NCBI GenBank assembly: GCA_958427355.1
Contig: CAUACA010000031.1
Span: 1 to 22,590, forward strand
DNA length: 22,590 nucleotides
Reading direction: 5' to 3'
DNA from: an uncultured Collinsella sp.
GTDB taxonomy: Bacteria; Actinomycetota; Coriobacteriia; Coriobacteriales; Coriobacteriaceae
Below, in pieces: positions 16,825-22,590 of this stretch. The notes under the pieces are model-generated. The model ran no database searches and was not told where the DNA came from. It saw only the letters and a list, made by a program, of their open reading frames with translations. The number at the start of each line of letters is the position of its first letter. Within the stretch, counting starts at the first letter, position 1. Position numbers and translations under genes: made by a program.

Positions 16825-16858
16825 TGTTGATTGGTCAACATTTGCTCGACCGATTGTA
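16825..16858 (-). promoter_or_regulatory. operator palindrome and -10 candidate for the alcohol dehydrogenase operon
   Basis: TGTTGA-TTGG-TCAACA (16825-16840) is a perfect 6-bp-arm palindrome. On the minus strand TACAAT (16853-16858) would serve as a -10 element, so the palindrome falls around or just after the transcription start, a repressor position. The nine bases TGTTGATTG recur in inverted orientation as CAATCAACA at 16896-16904. A TetR-like regulator would fit the palindrome form, but no such gene is in the window. Confidence 0.45.
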
Positions 16859-16920
16859 CTCAGCGGCGGTCAAAGACGGCCTGCCAATCGTTAATCAATC
16901 AACATCTTCATATCTCAAAA

Positions 16921-16948
16921 TTGTTTTATTAAAAATCATTCCTAATAG
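16921..16948 (+). promoter_or_regulatory. candidate promoter of the rubrerythrin gene
   Basis: TTGTTT (16921-16926) and TAATAG (16943-16948) with a 16-base spacer lie in an AT-rich island upstream of the rubrerythrin gene, in contrast to the GC-rich surroundings. They would give a leader of over 100 bases. A peroxide or iron regulator site could overlap here, but no consensus box was convincing. Confidence 0.35.
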
Positions 16949-17062
16949 GCTTCACTTTCAGTCTCATTTATGGATAATAGAACTCGTCAAGACGCACGTC
17001 CGGAGAGGGCCCTTATGGGACCGGGCGAGCGCACCATCGCCATCGATCGAAAGGATCGAATC

Positions 17063-17623
17063 ATGAAGTTTGTTTGCCCCGTTTGCGGTTATGTGGAAGA
17101 GTTCGACGGCGACCAGCTGCCCGAGGATTTTAAGTGCCCCCAGTGCGGCGTTCCCGGTTCTCGTTTCCTGAAGCAGGAGGAGGGTCAGCTCGAGTGGGCT
17201 GCCGAGCACGTCGTGGGCGTCGCCAAGATGGAGGGCGTCTCCGAGGACATCGTTGCCGACCTGCGCGCCAACTTTGAGGGCGAGTGCTCTGAGGTCGGTA
17301 TGTACCTGGCCATGGCTCGCGTCGCTCATCGCGAGGGCTACCCCGAGATCGGCCTGTACTGGGAGAAGGCTGCCCACGAGGAGGCCGAGCATGCCGCCAA
17401 GTTCGCTGAGCTCCTGGGCGAGGTCGTGACCGACTCCACCAAGAAGAACCTCGAGATGCGCGTTGAGGCCGAGAACGGCGCCACCGCCGGCAAGACCGAT
17501 CTTGCTAAGCGCGCCAAGGCCGCTGGTCTCGATGCCATCCACGACACCGTGCACGAGATGGCTCGCGACGAGGCTCGCCACGGTAAGGCTTTCGCCGGCC
17601 TGCTCAAGCGCTACTTTGGCTAA
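17063..17623 (+). CDS. reverse rubrerythrin (N-terminal rubredoxin plus ferritin-like domain)
   Basis: A 186-residue non-haem iron protein that removes hydrogen peroxide (and oxygen) in anaerobes, with electrons from NADH through a reductase. The rubredoxin domain comes first: CPVCG (C5, C8) and CPQCG (C25, C28) bind one iron. The ferritin-like diiron domain follows, with E-rich helices such as ECSEVGMYLAM, HEEAEHAAKF and HDTVHEMARDEARHGKAF. This order is the reverse of classic rubrerythrin and matches the clostridial RevRbr/NADH-peroxidase type. The start at 17063 has AAGGA upstream and begins exactly at the rubredoxin domain; the frame opens 31 codons earlier without support. Codon use is strongly biased, which suggests high expression. 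It is monocistronic with a strong terminator. Confidence 0.93.
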   Translation: MKFVCPVCGYVEEFDGDQLPEDFKCPQCGVPGSRFLKQEEGQLEWAAEHVVGVAKMEGVSEDIVADLRANFEGECSEVGMYLAMARVAHREGYPEIGLYWEKAAHEEAEHAAKFAELLGEVVTDSTKKNLEMRVEAENGATAGKTDLAKRAKAAGLDAIHDTVHEMARDEARHGKAFAGLLKRYFG

Positions 17624-17657
17624 GCCAGCCGCCTGAGAGATAACCTCTAGCTCGACG

Positions 17658-17687
17658 AGGCCCGGACCGCATGGTTCGGGCCTTTTT
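17658..17687 (+). terminator. terminator after the rubrerythrin gene
   Basis: AGGCCCGGACC and GGTTCGGGCCT pair over 11 bp (one G-T pair) around a GCAT loop and run into TTTTT. It starts about 35 bases after the stop codon and is a textbook intrinsic terminator. Confidence 0.93.
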
Positions 17688-17752
17688 GTGTCTCGAGGAC
17701 TCGTTAACGCCCTGAAATAGGACTGCCTTCGGCATCGGTTTCTCGTCAAAAA

Positions 17753-17875
17753 CTAAGTGAGTAGACTTTTTGGAACTTGCCGAGCACACCATCCATATTG
17801 CTTTATAAAGCCGCAGGTAAATGACTTGTTGCAAAACTGCCTGGTCGCCAAAGTGCCAAAAGTCTACTCACTTAG
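17753..17875. repeat. 123-bp inverted-repeat element, copy B
   Basis: The ends are CTAAGTGAGTAGACTTTT and its complement, and the centre is GCCGCAGGTAAATGACTTG plus GCCTGGTCGCCAAAGT. It is the same length as copy C, with about 19 differences in 123 positions by hand comparison, mostly in the left-centre. Its right end overlaps the last codons of the nuclease-like gene: read on the minus strand, CTA AGT GAG TAG gives Leu-Ser-Glu-stop. It lies about 65 bases after the rubrerythrin terminator. Confidence 0.88.
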
Positions 17876-18991
17876 AACCGCAGCCGTCCACGATCGAGCT
17901 GTTTTGCGTCTAACGGTCATCTTTCCGTCGATTACTCCCAATTTTGTCCAGTCAACGAATAGTTCAGACCGGAGTAATGTCTCAGCCCTTTGCTCATCTG
18001 AGCTTTTATCACGATATTCAGCATCGAGCATCCTGCATACGGCCTTAACGACGGCGCGGAATCTATCCTCATCGGATATCTGTCTGTGTGTCAGGAGAAG
18101 TACATCGTAGCCCATGGCCTGAAGGGCTGTCATGCGGTCGGCGTCACGCAAGCCATCCCCTGCGCGTCCGTGCGAGGCCTTTCCCTGACATTCAATGGCC
18201 ACCTGTCGCCTGCCGTCCGGCGAAGAAAGTAGTAGGTCGATATATACACGGGACTTTCCCACAATCGCTCGAGCACTTGTGCTTAGCGTCACTTCGACAT
18301 TGAGCTCTATGCCGCAAAAACCTTCGCCTCCCAGGGATCGCGGCAGTGCAAGCAACAAATACGCCTCGACTTCAAAAGGCGACGCGGCGCCCAATGGAAC
18401 AAGTTGCGATACCGCCATTAATCTATTGCCGTAACGCATCCCGCAAACATCTGAACAAAAACGGTCAAGGTCTCTACCCAAAACCAAAGCGTCTCGACGC
18501 CATAAATCTGAAGCGGTGCCGTCCTCGGACGGGCAGCGCACCCAACCGAACGTTGTCGAAATCGCGCCCGAATCAATTGCACGCGTAAGCTCCGCCTCAA
18601 GTGCCACCGGCAGAGCGCACACCGCAAACAAGCCACACATCTCCGCCAATACCAAAAGAAGCTGAAGATCCGTCAGATGCCGCGACATGATGAATGCCGT
18701 CAGTAGAGGAGACGTAATCAAAAATCCATGCTCCATTTCCAGCACGGATTCCCTGGGGAGCTCACCAAGGAACAGCCGCTGCCTAATGCTGGCAGGGCAA
18801 GTCCGCTTATTTCTCGTCCGAACCAATGTATACAACGGAAAGCCAAGCACAACCGCAGCCGTCGGGTTACGGGCAAGGTCATATCGCTGCCAATCTTCTT
18901 CCGGCCGTGGAAGCGGCGGACACAAAGCGCGGACCTGAGGGGGCAAACGCCAGTACCTAAAAGCCGATATGTCACAAAGTAGATCTTTCAT
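17864..18991 (-). CDS. uncharacterised protein with DUF559/Vsr-like nuclease signature
   Basis: A protein of 375 residues that I do not recognise by name. The N-terminal two-thirds resembles the layout of AbiEi-type antitoxin/regulator proteins of actinobacteria, including a GFLITSPLLTAFIMSR segment (89-104). The C-terminal part has the order of a DUF559/Vsr-like PD-(D/E)xK fold: a leading Glu helix (SPFEVEAYLLL, 204-214), VYIDLLL (D252), VAIECQGKASH (E267), then DADRMTALQAMGYDVLLLT (283-301). The usual ExDG or ExK is ECQG here, so catalysis is uncertain. The start is ATG 18991 or GTG 18997; neither has a good ribosome site. The last three residues and the stop are encoded by element copy B. 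It has no partner gene and is flanked by copies B and C, which suggests an accessory or mobile gene, perhaps for defence. Confidence 0.7.
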   Translation of the reverse strand: MKDLLCDISAFRYWRLPPQVRALCPPLPRPEEDWQRYDLARNPTAAVVLGFPLYTLVRTRNKRTCPASIRQRLFLGELPRESVLEMEHGFLITSPLLTAFIMSRHLTDLQLLLVLAEMCGLFAVCALPVALEAELTRAIDSGAISTTFGWVRCPSEDGTASDLWRRDALVLGRDLDRFCSDVCGMRYGNRLMAVSQLVPLGAASPFEVEAYLLLALPRSLGGEGFCGIELNVEVTLSTSARAIVGKSRVYIDLLLSSPDGRRQVAIECQGKASHGRAGDGLRDADRMTALQAMGYDVLLLTHRQISDEDRFRAVVKAVCRMLDAEYRDKSSDEQRAETLLRSELFVDWTKLGVIDGKMTVRRKTARSWTAAVLSE

Positions 18992-19074
18992 AGGCACAGG
19001 AAAACACGAATTTCAACCCAGTCAGTCACGCATTGGCGCGAACGCACCAAAAATGGCGCCGAACGGACTGTTAA

Positions 19075-19140
19075 GTTTTCAACAGCCCTCCCCAACTGGC
19101 CAAAAGCTTGCCGAGAGCTGGACGAAGCCCTGTTGAAAAC
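19075..19140. repeat. inverted repeat with 11-bp perfect arms
   Basis: GTTTTCAACAG (19075-19085) and CTGTTGAAAAC (19130-19140) form perfect arms around 44 bases. On the plus strand CCCCATTTTTTC follows, so it looks like a terminator in that direction although no plus-strand gene ends here. It lies just upstream of the nuclease-like gene and next to element copy C. Confidence 0.6.
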
Positions 19141-19171
19141 CCCATTTTTTCTTATGCGGAAACTTTGCGCG

Positions 19172-19294
19172 GCAAGTGAGTAGACTTTTTTGAACATCCC
19201 GAGCAGACCGGTCATCCTGCTTTTCAAAACCGCAGGTAGATATCTTGTTACAAAACTGCCTGGTCGCCAAAGTTCCAAAAGTCTACTCACTTAG
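19172..19294. repeat. 123-bp inverted-repeat element, copy C
   Basis: It has the same terminal inverted repeat as copies A and B; the left end reads GCAAGTGAG instead of CTAAGTGAG, so the first two bases have changed. The centre AACCGCAGGTAGATATCTTG and GCCTGGTCGCCAAAGT match copy B. The right end overlaps the last codons of the pdxR-like gene, again giving Leu-Ser-Glu-stop on the minus strand. Confidence 0.88.
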
Positions 19295-20722
19295 GTTGCA
19301 GAGTGCTCCCATTAGCTGCAATTCCAAGGTTGTTAGCACTTTTGGACTCAGATCGTCATACTGAACAAGAACTTGACTTGAGTTTTCAGGGACAGATGCG
19401 CCATCGGCGCACCAATAACAGTCACTGATATCGACAAACGGAATACCCGAGCGCGTGAGGGTCCGCGCAAAAGAGCTTCCGCCCGCTCCGCGCTCCGCAG
19501 CTACGGTGCAGTAAAGGCCCGCGTCTGCATGCTCGATCGAGACCTCCCCTGCCGGAAACGCTTTCCGTACAAGCGCCGCCAAGCCATCACGCGCCTCACG
19601 AGCGCGAACGCGCACGCGGTTCACATGCCGCTCGTAATCACCCGATTCCAGCAAACGCGCCAAAGCGACCTGGTCAACAGAGCTCACTGACGAGGCGTAG
19701 AAACCAAGGTTGCGCCTAAACCGCTCCATTAGCTCATCGGGCAACACCATGTACGCCAGACGCAACGCCGATGACAGGCTCTTCGAAAACGTGTTGGTGT
19801 AGATAACCGACTGGGCGGCATCGATCGACGTGAGCGCGGGAATCGGCTTCCCGGCAAGGCGAAACTCACAATCAAAGTCATCTTCGATGAGATACCGACC
19901 TGGTCGCTCGGCGGCCCAGCTCAGAAGCGCATAGCGACGCGCAATGCTCGTCACAAGACCGGTGGGATACTGATGGGACGGCATCAGGTGAAGGACATCG
20001 GTCCCAGTTTTCTGCAGAGCGCTCAGGTCCACGCCCTCATCATCTAACGGGATATGTCGAACTTTGCAGCCCATAGCCTGATAGATGCGCGTCAGACGTA
20101 AATAGCCCGGGTCCTCAACGGCATACACCTTGTCAGCGCCAAGCAACTGAACCAACATGGTATCGAGCAGCTGGGCGCCTGCACCGATAACAATGTTGTT
20201 GGGGTCAACATTCATACCCCTTGTCCCACGCAGATGGTGAGCAATTGCGCGTCGCAGCCGAGCGGTGCCCTGCGCCGGTGCGGGCGAAAAGATTTCGCGC
20301 TCGTCTTCGGATGCCAGCGTCGCCTGCAGCGCGCTTTGCCAAAGCCGTGCCGCCTCCAAAGCGGAAGGAGAGAGCGGGGCGAATTGCTCGGTCCGTCCGT
20401 TGGCATCATGCGCGCTGGGGCCCACAGAGACGGTATCTCGGTCGATGCTCCCCGCAGCCAAAGGCAAAACCGGTGCATCCGGAAGCTCGCAAGCGTAGTA
20501 GCCACGCCGCGGCTTTGAGCAAATATAGCCCTCGGCAAGTAACTGGCTATATGCATTCTCGATGGTAATGACACTGATTCCCAGATGACTGGCAAAGGCG
20601 CGCTTAGACGGCAAATGCTCCCCCGCCGCAATGCGTCCAGCTACGATATCATCTCGAATTTGCTGGTAAACATACTCGTAGAGCGATGCTCCGCCGCGTT
20701 GTTCCAAATTGTAGTCAAGCAT
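19283..20722 (-). CDS. pdxR: MocR-type GntR/aminotransferase regulator, probably PdxR
   Basis: A 479-residue fusion of a GntR winged helix (about 13-80: LYEYVYQQIRDDIVAGRIAAGEHLPSKR..., then ISVITIENAYSQLLAEGYI) and a fold-type I aminotransferase-like domain that binds PLP. The PLP lysine is K314 in TNTFSKSLSSALRLAYM, with the cofactor Asp in EDDFDCEFR (280-288). MocR proteins next to pdxST normally act as PdxR, sensing PLP and controlling its synthesis. The gene is divergent from pdxS, which supports this. ATG at 20722 has AGGTGA seven bases upstream; an ATG at 20755 has no such site. The final three residues LSE and the stop lie within element copy C, so the native C-terminus may have been altered. 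Confidence 0.88.
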   Translation of the reverse strand: MLDYNLEQRGGASLYEYVYQQIRDDIVAGRIAAGEHLPSKRAFASHLGISVITIENAYSQLLAEGYICSKPRRGYYACELPDAPVLPLAAGSIDRDTVSVGPSAHDANGRTEQFAPLSPSALEAARLWQSALQATLASEDEREIFSPAPAQGTARLRRAIAHHLRGTRGMNVDPNNIVIGAGAQLLDTMLVQLLGADKVYAVEDPGYLRLTRIYQAMGCKVRHIPLDDEGVDLSALQKTGTDVLHLMPSHQYPTGLVTSIARRYALLSWAAERPGRYLIEDDFDCEFRLAGKPIPALTSIDAAQSVIYTNTFSKSLSSALRLAYMVLPDELMERFRRNLGFYASSVSSVDQVALARLLESGDYERHVNRVRVRAREARDGLAALVRKAFPAGEVSIEHADAGLYCTVAAERGAGGSSFARTLTRSGIPFVDISDCYWCADGASVPENSSQVLVQYDDLSPKVLTTLELQLMGALCNLSE

Positions 20723-20734
20723 GAGTTTGTCACC

Positions 20735-20779
20735 TGACCTTATTAAGTCATTCAATCTGGTATTAGTCTGACCTTGTTA
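20735..20779. promoter_or_regulatory. direct repeats in the pdxR-pdxS intergenic region
   Basis: TGACCTTATTA (20735-20745) and TGACCTTGTTA (20769-20779) are direct repeats spaced 34 bases start to start, about three helical turns. They sit between the divergent pdxR-like and pdxS genes. MocR dimers often bind direct repeats, so these are good candidates for the PdxR operator. Confidence 0.55.
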
Positions 20780-20867
20780 TTATCTCGAAAACTGAGTATT
20801 TCGCCATACCCAGCTCCCCGATAGGATGTTCCGTCAAGCAATGCACATGCCAACCAAGGGAGCAACC

Positions 20868-21758
20868 ATGGCAGAACAGACCAGCAAGGCCGATCGCGTC
20901 AAACTCAACCGCGAGCTCGCGCAGATGCTCAAGGGCGGCGTCATCATGGACGTCACCACGCCCGAGCAGGCACGCATCGCCGAAGAGGCAGGTGCCTGCG
21001 CCGTCATGGCACTCGAGCGCATCCCGGCCGACATCCGTGCCGCAGGCGGCGTGTCGCGCATGAGTGACCCCAAGATGATCAAGGGCATTCAAGAGGCCGT
21101 CTCCATCCCTGTCATGGCCAAGTGCCGCATCGGTCACATCGTCGAGGCGCAGGTCCTTCAGGCCATCGAGATCGACTACATCGATGAGTCCGAGGTTCTC
21201 TCCCCCGCCGACGATGTCTATCACATCGACAAGACCCAGTTTGACGTCCCGTTTGTCTGCGGTGCCCGCGATCTGGGCGAGGCGCTGCGCCGTGTTGCCG
21301 AGGGCGCCACGATGATCCGCACCAAGGGCGAGCCGGGCACGGGCGACGTCGTTCAGGCCGTGCGCCACATGCGCAAGATCCAAAAGCAGATCCGCGACGT
21401 TGTTGCCCTTCGCGATGACGAGCTCTTTGAGACAGCCAAGCAACTGCAGGTTCCGGTCGAGCTGGTACGCGAGGTTCATGCCACGGGCAAGCTTCCCGTG
21501 GTGAACTTTGCCGCCGGCGGCGTAGCGACCCCCGCCGACGCCGCGCTGATGATGCAGCTGGGCGCCGAGGGTGTCTTTGTCGGCTCGGGCATCTTTAAGA
21601 GTGGCGACCCCGCCAAGCGCGCCGCCGCCATCGTTAAGGCTGTGGCAAACTTCACCGACGCCAAGCTCATTGCCGAGCTTTCGGAGGACCTGGGCGAGGC
21701 CATGGTGGGCATCAACGCCGACGAGATCGAGATTATCATGGAGGAGCGCGGGCGCTAG
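20868..21758 (+). CDS. pdxS: pyridoxal 5'-phosphate synthase, synthase subunit
   Basis: A 296-residue PdxS (Pdx1, SNZ family). With PdxT it makes PLP directly from ribose 5-phosphate, glyceraldehyde 3-phosphate and ammonia in a dodecameric complex. The TIM-barrel landmarks are present: NRELAQMLKGGVIMDV at the N-terminus, the catalytic lysine K85 in PVMAKCRIGH (K81 in Bacillus numbering), and TKGEPGTGDVVQAVRHMR with the second lysine. ATG at 20868 has AGGGAG six bases upstream; the upstream ATGs in frame lack one. pdxT follows after 20 bases, so the two form an operon, probably controlled by the divergent PdxR. Confidence 0.97.
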   Translation: MAEQTSKADRVKLNRELAQMLKGGVIMDVTTPEQARIAEEAGACAVMALERIPADIRAAGGVSRMSDPKMIKGIQEAVSIPVMAKCRIGHIVEAQVLQAIEIDYIDESEVLSPADDVYHIDKTQFDVPFVCGARDLGEALRRVAEGATMIRTKGEPGTGDVVQAVRHMRKIQKQIRDVVALRDDELFETAKQLQVPVELVREVHATGKLPVVNFAAGGVATPADAALMMQLGAEGVFVGSGIFKSGDPAKRAAAIVKAVANFTDAKLIAELSEDLGEAMVGINADEIEIIMEERGR

Positions 21759-21778
21759 TCCGGCAGAAAGGGTCGCAT

Positions 21779-22366
21779 ATGAGCGATTACGCAGACCAGA
21801 CGGTCGCCGTGCTGGCGGTCCAAGGTGCTTTTGCCGAGCACGAGGCAAGACTATCCGAGCTGGGCGTACACTGTATTGAGCTGAGGCAGGCGGCCGATTT
21901 GCAGCAGAACTTTGACCGCCTGGTCCTCCCCGGCGGCGAGTCCACCGTTCAGGGCAAGCTACTTGCCGAACTCGGTATGCTCGAGGGGCTTCGCACCCGC
22001 ATTGTTGAAGGCATGCCTGTATTGGGAACTTGCGCCGGCTTGATTCTGCTGGCGCGCGACCTTGCCGCCCACGACGATAAGGGGACGCCGCGCCTGGCAA
22101 CCATGGATGTACTCGTTGAGCGTAATGCCTATGGCAGACAGCTCGGCAGCTTTCACACCAAGGGGCAGGTAGACGGCATCGACGGTGAAGTGCCATTAAC
22201 ATTTATCCGTGCGCCCCGCATCGTCGAGGTGCACGGCAATACCAAGGCCCTAGCCGAAGTCGATGGCCGTATCGTCGCCGCCCGTCAAGACAATCAGCTT
22301 GGTGTCACCTTCCACCCCGAGCTCGACGACGACACCCGCCTCCACGAGCTCTTCCTCCAAATGTAG
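21779..22366 (+). CDS. pdxT: pyridoxal 5'-phosphate synthase, glutaminase subunit
   Basis: A 195-residue class I glutamine amidotransferase (Pdx2, SNO family) that releases ammonia from glutamine and channels it to PdxS. The triad is complete: C85 in VLGTCAGLILLA, H179 and E181 in TFHPEL. The PdxT hallmark LPGGEST (50-56) is present. The length is usual for the family. It starts 20 bases after pdxS with a modest AAAGG site. Confidence 0.97.
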   Translation: MSDYADQTVAVLAVQGAFAEHEARLSELGVHCIELRQAADLQQNFDRLVLPGGESTVQGKLLAELGMLEGLRTRIVEGMPVLGTCAGLILLARDLAAHDDKGTPRLATMDVLVERNAYGRQLGSFHTKGQVDGIDGEVPLTFIRAPRIVEVHGNTKALAEVDGRIVAARQDNQLGVTFHPELDDDTRLHELFLQM

Positions 22367-22406
22367 GCAGAAAACAAACGAGCGTGGATTTTCGAACGCA
22401 TAGCAA

Positions 22407-22474
22407 ATGAGAGTGGATAATCTCCCACTTTGAGCTCGAATGCAGACTCAAACCGGGAGATTATCCACTCTCAT
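22407..22474. repeat. inverted-repeat hairpin after pdxT
   Basis: The outer arms ATGAGAGTGGATAATCTCCC and its exact complement pair over 20 bp. After a 2x2 internal loop a second 6-bp stem TTTGAG/CTCAAA closes a 12-base loop. No T tract follows, so it is not a standard terminator, but it could end pdxST transcripts or protect them. It differs in sequence from the element at 8040 but has a similar overall layout. Confidence 0.85.
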
Positions 22475-22590
22475 ACTATGAAGTCGTTTAAGAACGTTCC
22501 CAACGGCTGCTCCGGCAACGCCGATATTTTGGCAACGACAGACACTATGGCCCAATCCGAGGGCACTAAAAAGATAGGAGCCCCCGCTCG
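22472..22590. other. open region at the window end, strand undecided
   Basis: Both strands stay open to the window edge. On the minus strand a frame enters from outside and ends ...LPEQPLGTFLNDFIV-stop, with its TGA (22472-22474) inside the right arm of the hairpin. On the plus strand ATG at 22478 opens MKSFKNVPNGCSGNAD... with no ribosome site. GC at third positions does not decide. The minus-strand reading would be a gene 3' end; it could also be further repeat sequence. Confidence 0.3.

Noticed and set aside
8040..19294. CRISPR array interpretation of the repeats
   Set aside because: The three copies are far apart, 122-123 bp long and have no spacers or cas genes near them.
20763..22202. 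479-codon minus-strand frame opposite pdxS and pdxT
   Set aside because: Both plus-strand genes have full catalytic motifs and start sites; the antisense frame begins in low-complexity Arg-rich sequence.

Overview
The window looks like a chromosomal segment of a high-GC, anaerobic gut actinobacterium of the class Coriobacteriia, most likely Collinsella or a close relative. This is inferred from codon use and gene content: PdxST-type vitamin B6 synthesis with a MocR regulator, a rubredoxin-first rubrerythrin, a bacterial Elp3 and a DUF2130 protein. No rRNA, tRNA, CRISPR array or complete insertion sequence was found.

Layout. At 19-1218 (minus) is an MFS transporter with visibly lower GC than its neighbours. 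At 1364-4159 (minus) is a tightly coupled pair, the radical-SAM/acetyltransferase Elp3 followed by a membrane-anchored spermidine-synthase-like protein. At 4257-5875 (minus) is a two-gene module of a membrane-anchored XRE regulator and a DUF4097 repeat protein with overlapping stop and start. On the plus strand follow a Trm9/ALKBH8-like methyltransferase (6143-7015), a divergent TrmB-like methyltransferase (7134-7973) and a Ski2/Mtr4-type helicase (8283-10964). On the minus strand are a DUF2130 coiled-coil protein (11043-12800), a HIRAN / small charged protein / metallophosphoesterase cluster (12937-14073), and an aldehyde dehydrogenase plus iron-type alcohol dehydrogenase operon (14198-16806). 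A divergently transcribed reverse rubrerythrin follows (17063-17623). Next come an uncharacterised protein with a DUF559/Vsr-like nuclease fold signature (17864-18991, minus), a MocR-type PdxR regulator (19283-20722, minus), and divergent pdxS-pdxT (20868-22366, plus). The last 110 bases are an undecided open region.

The most unusual signal is intergenic. Three copies of a 122-123 bp element (8040-8161, 17753-17875, 19172-19294) share terminal inverted repeats of about 17-19 bp and a conserved, non-palindromic centre. Two of them overlap the 3' ends of unrelated minus-strand genes, and in both cases the element itself encodes the last three residues and the stop codon (Leu-Ser-Glu-stop). These two copies bracket the nuclease-like gene as same-orientation repeats. 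A second inverted-repeat type (22407-22474) with 20-bp perfect arms lies after pdxT, and a perfect 13-bp-stem hairpin lies after the metallophosphoesterase gene.

Functionally, the window holds several RNA-modification or RNA-handling genes: Elp3, the Trm9-like enzyme, the TrmB-like enzyme and the Ski2-like helicase. Elp3 plus a Trm9-like enzyme would be the minimal set for a eukaryote-like mcm5U34 wobble modification; this is inference. The pdxR/pdxST block makes and controls pyridoxal 5'-phosphate.
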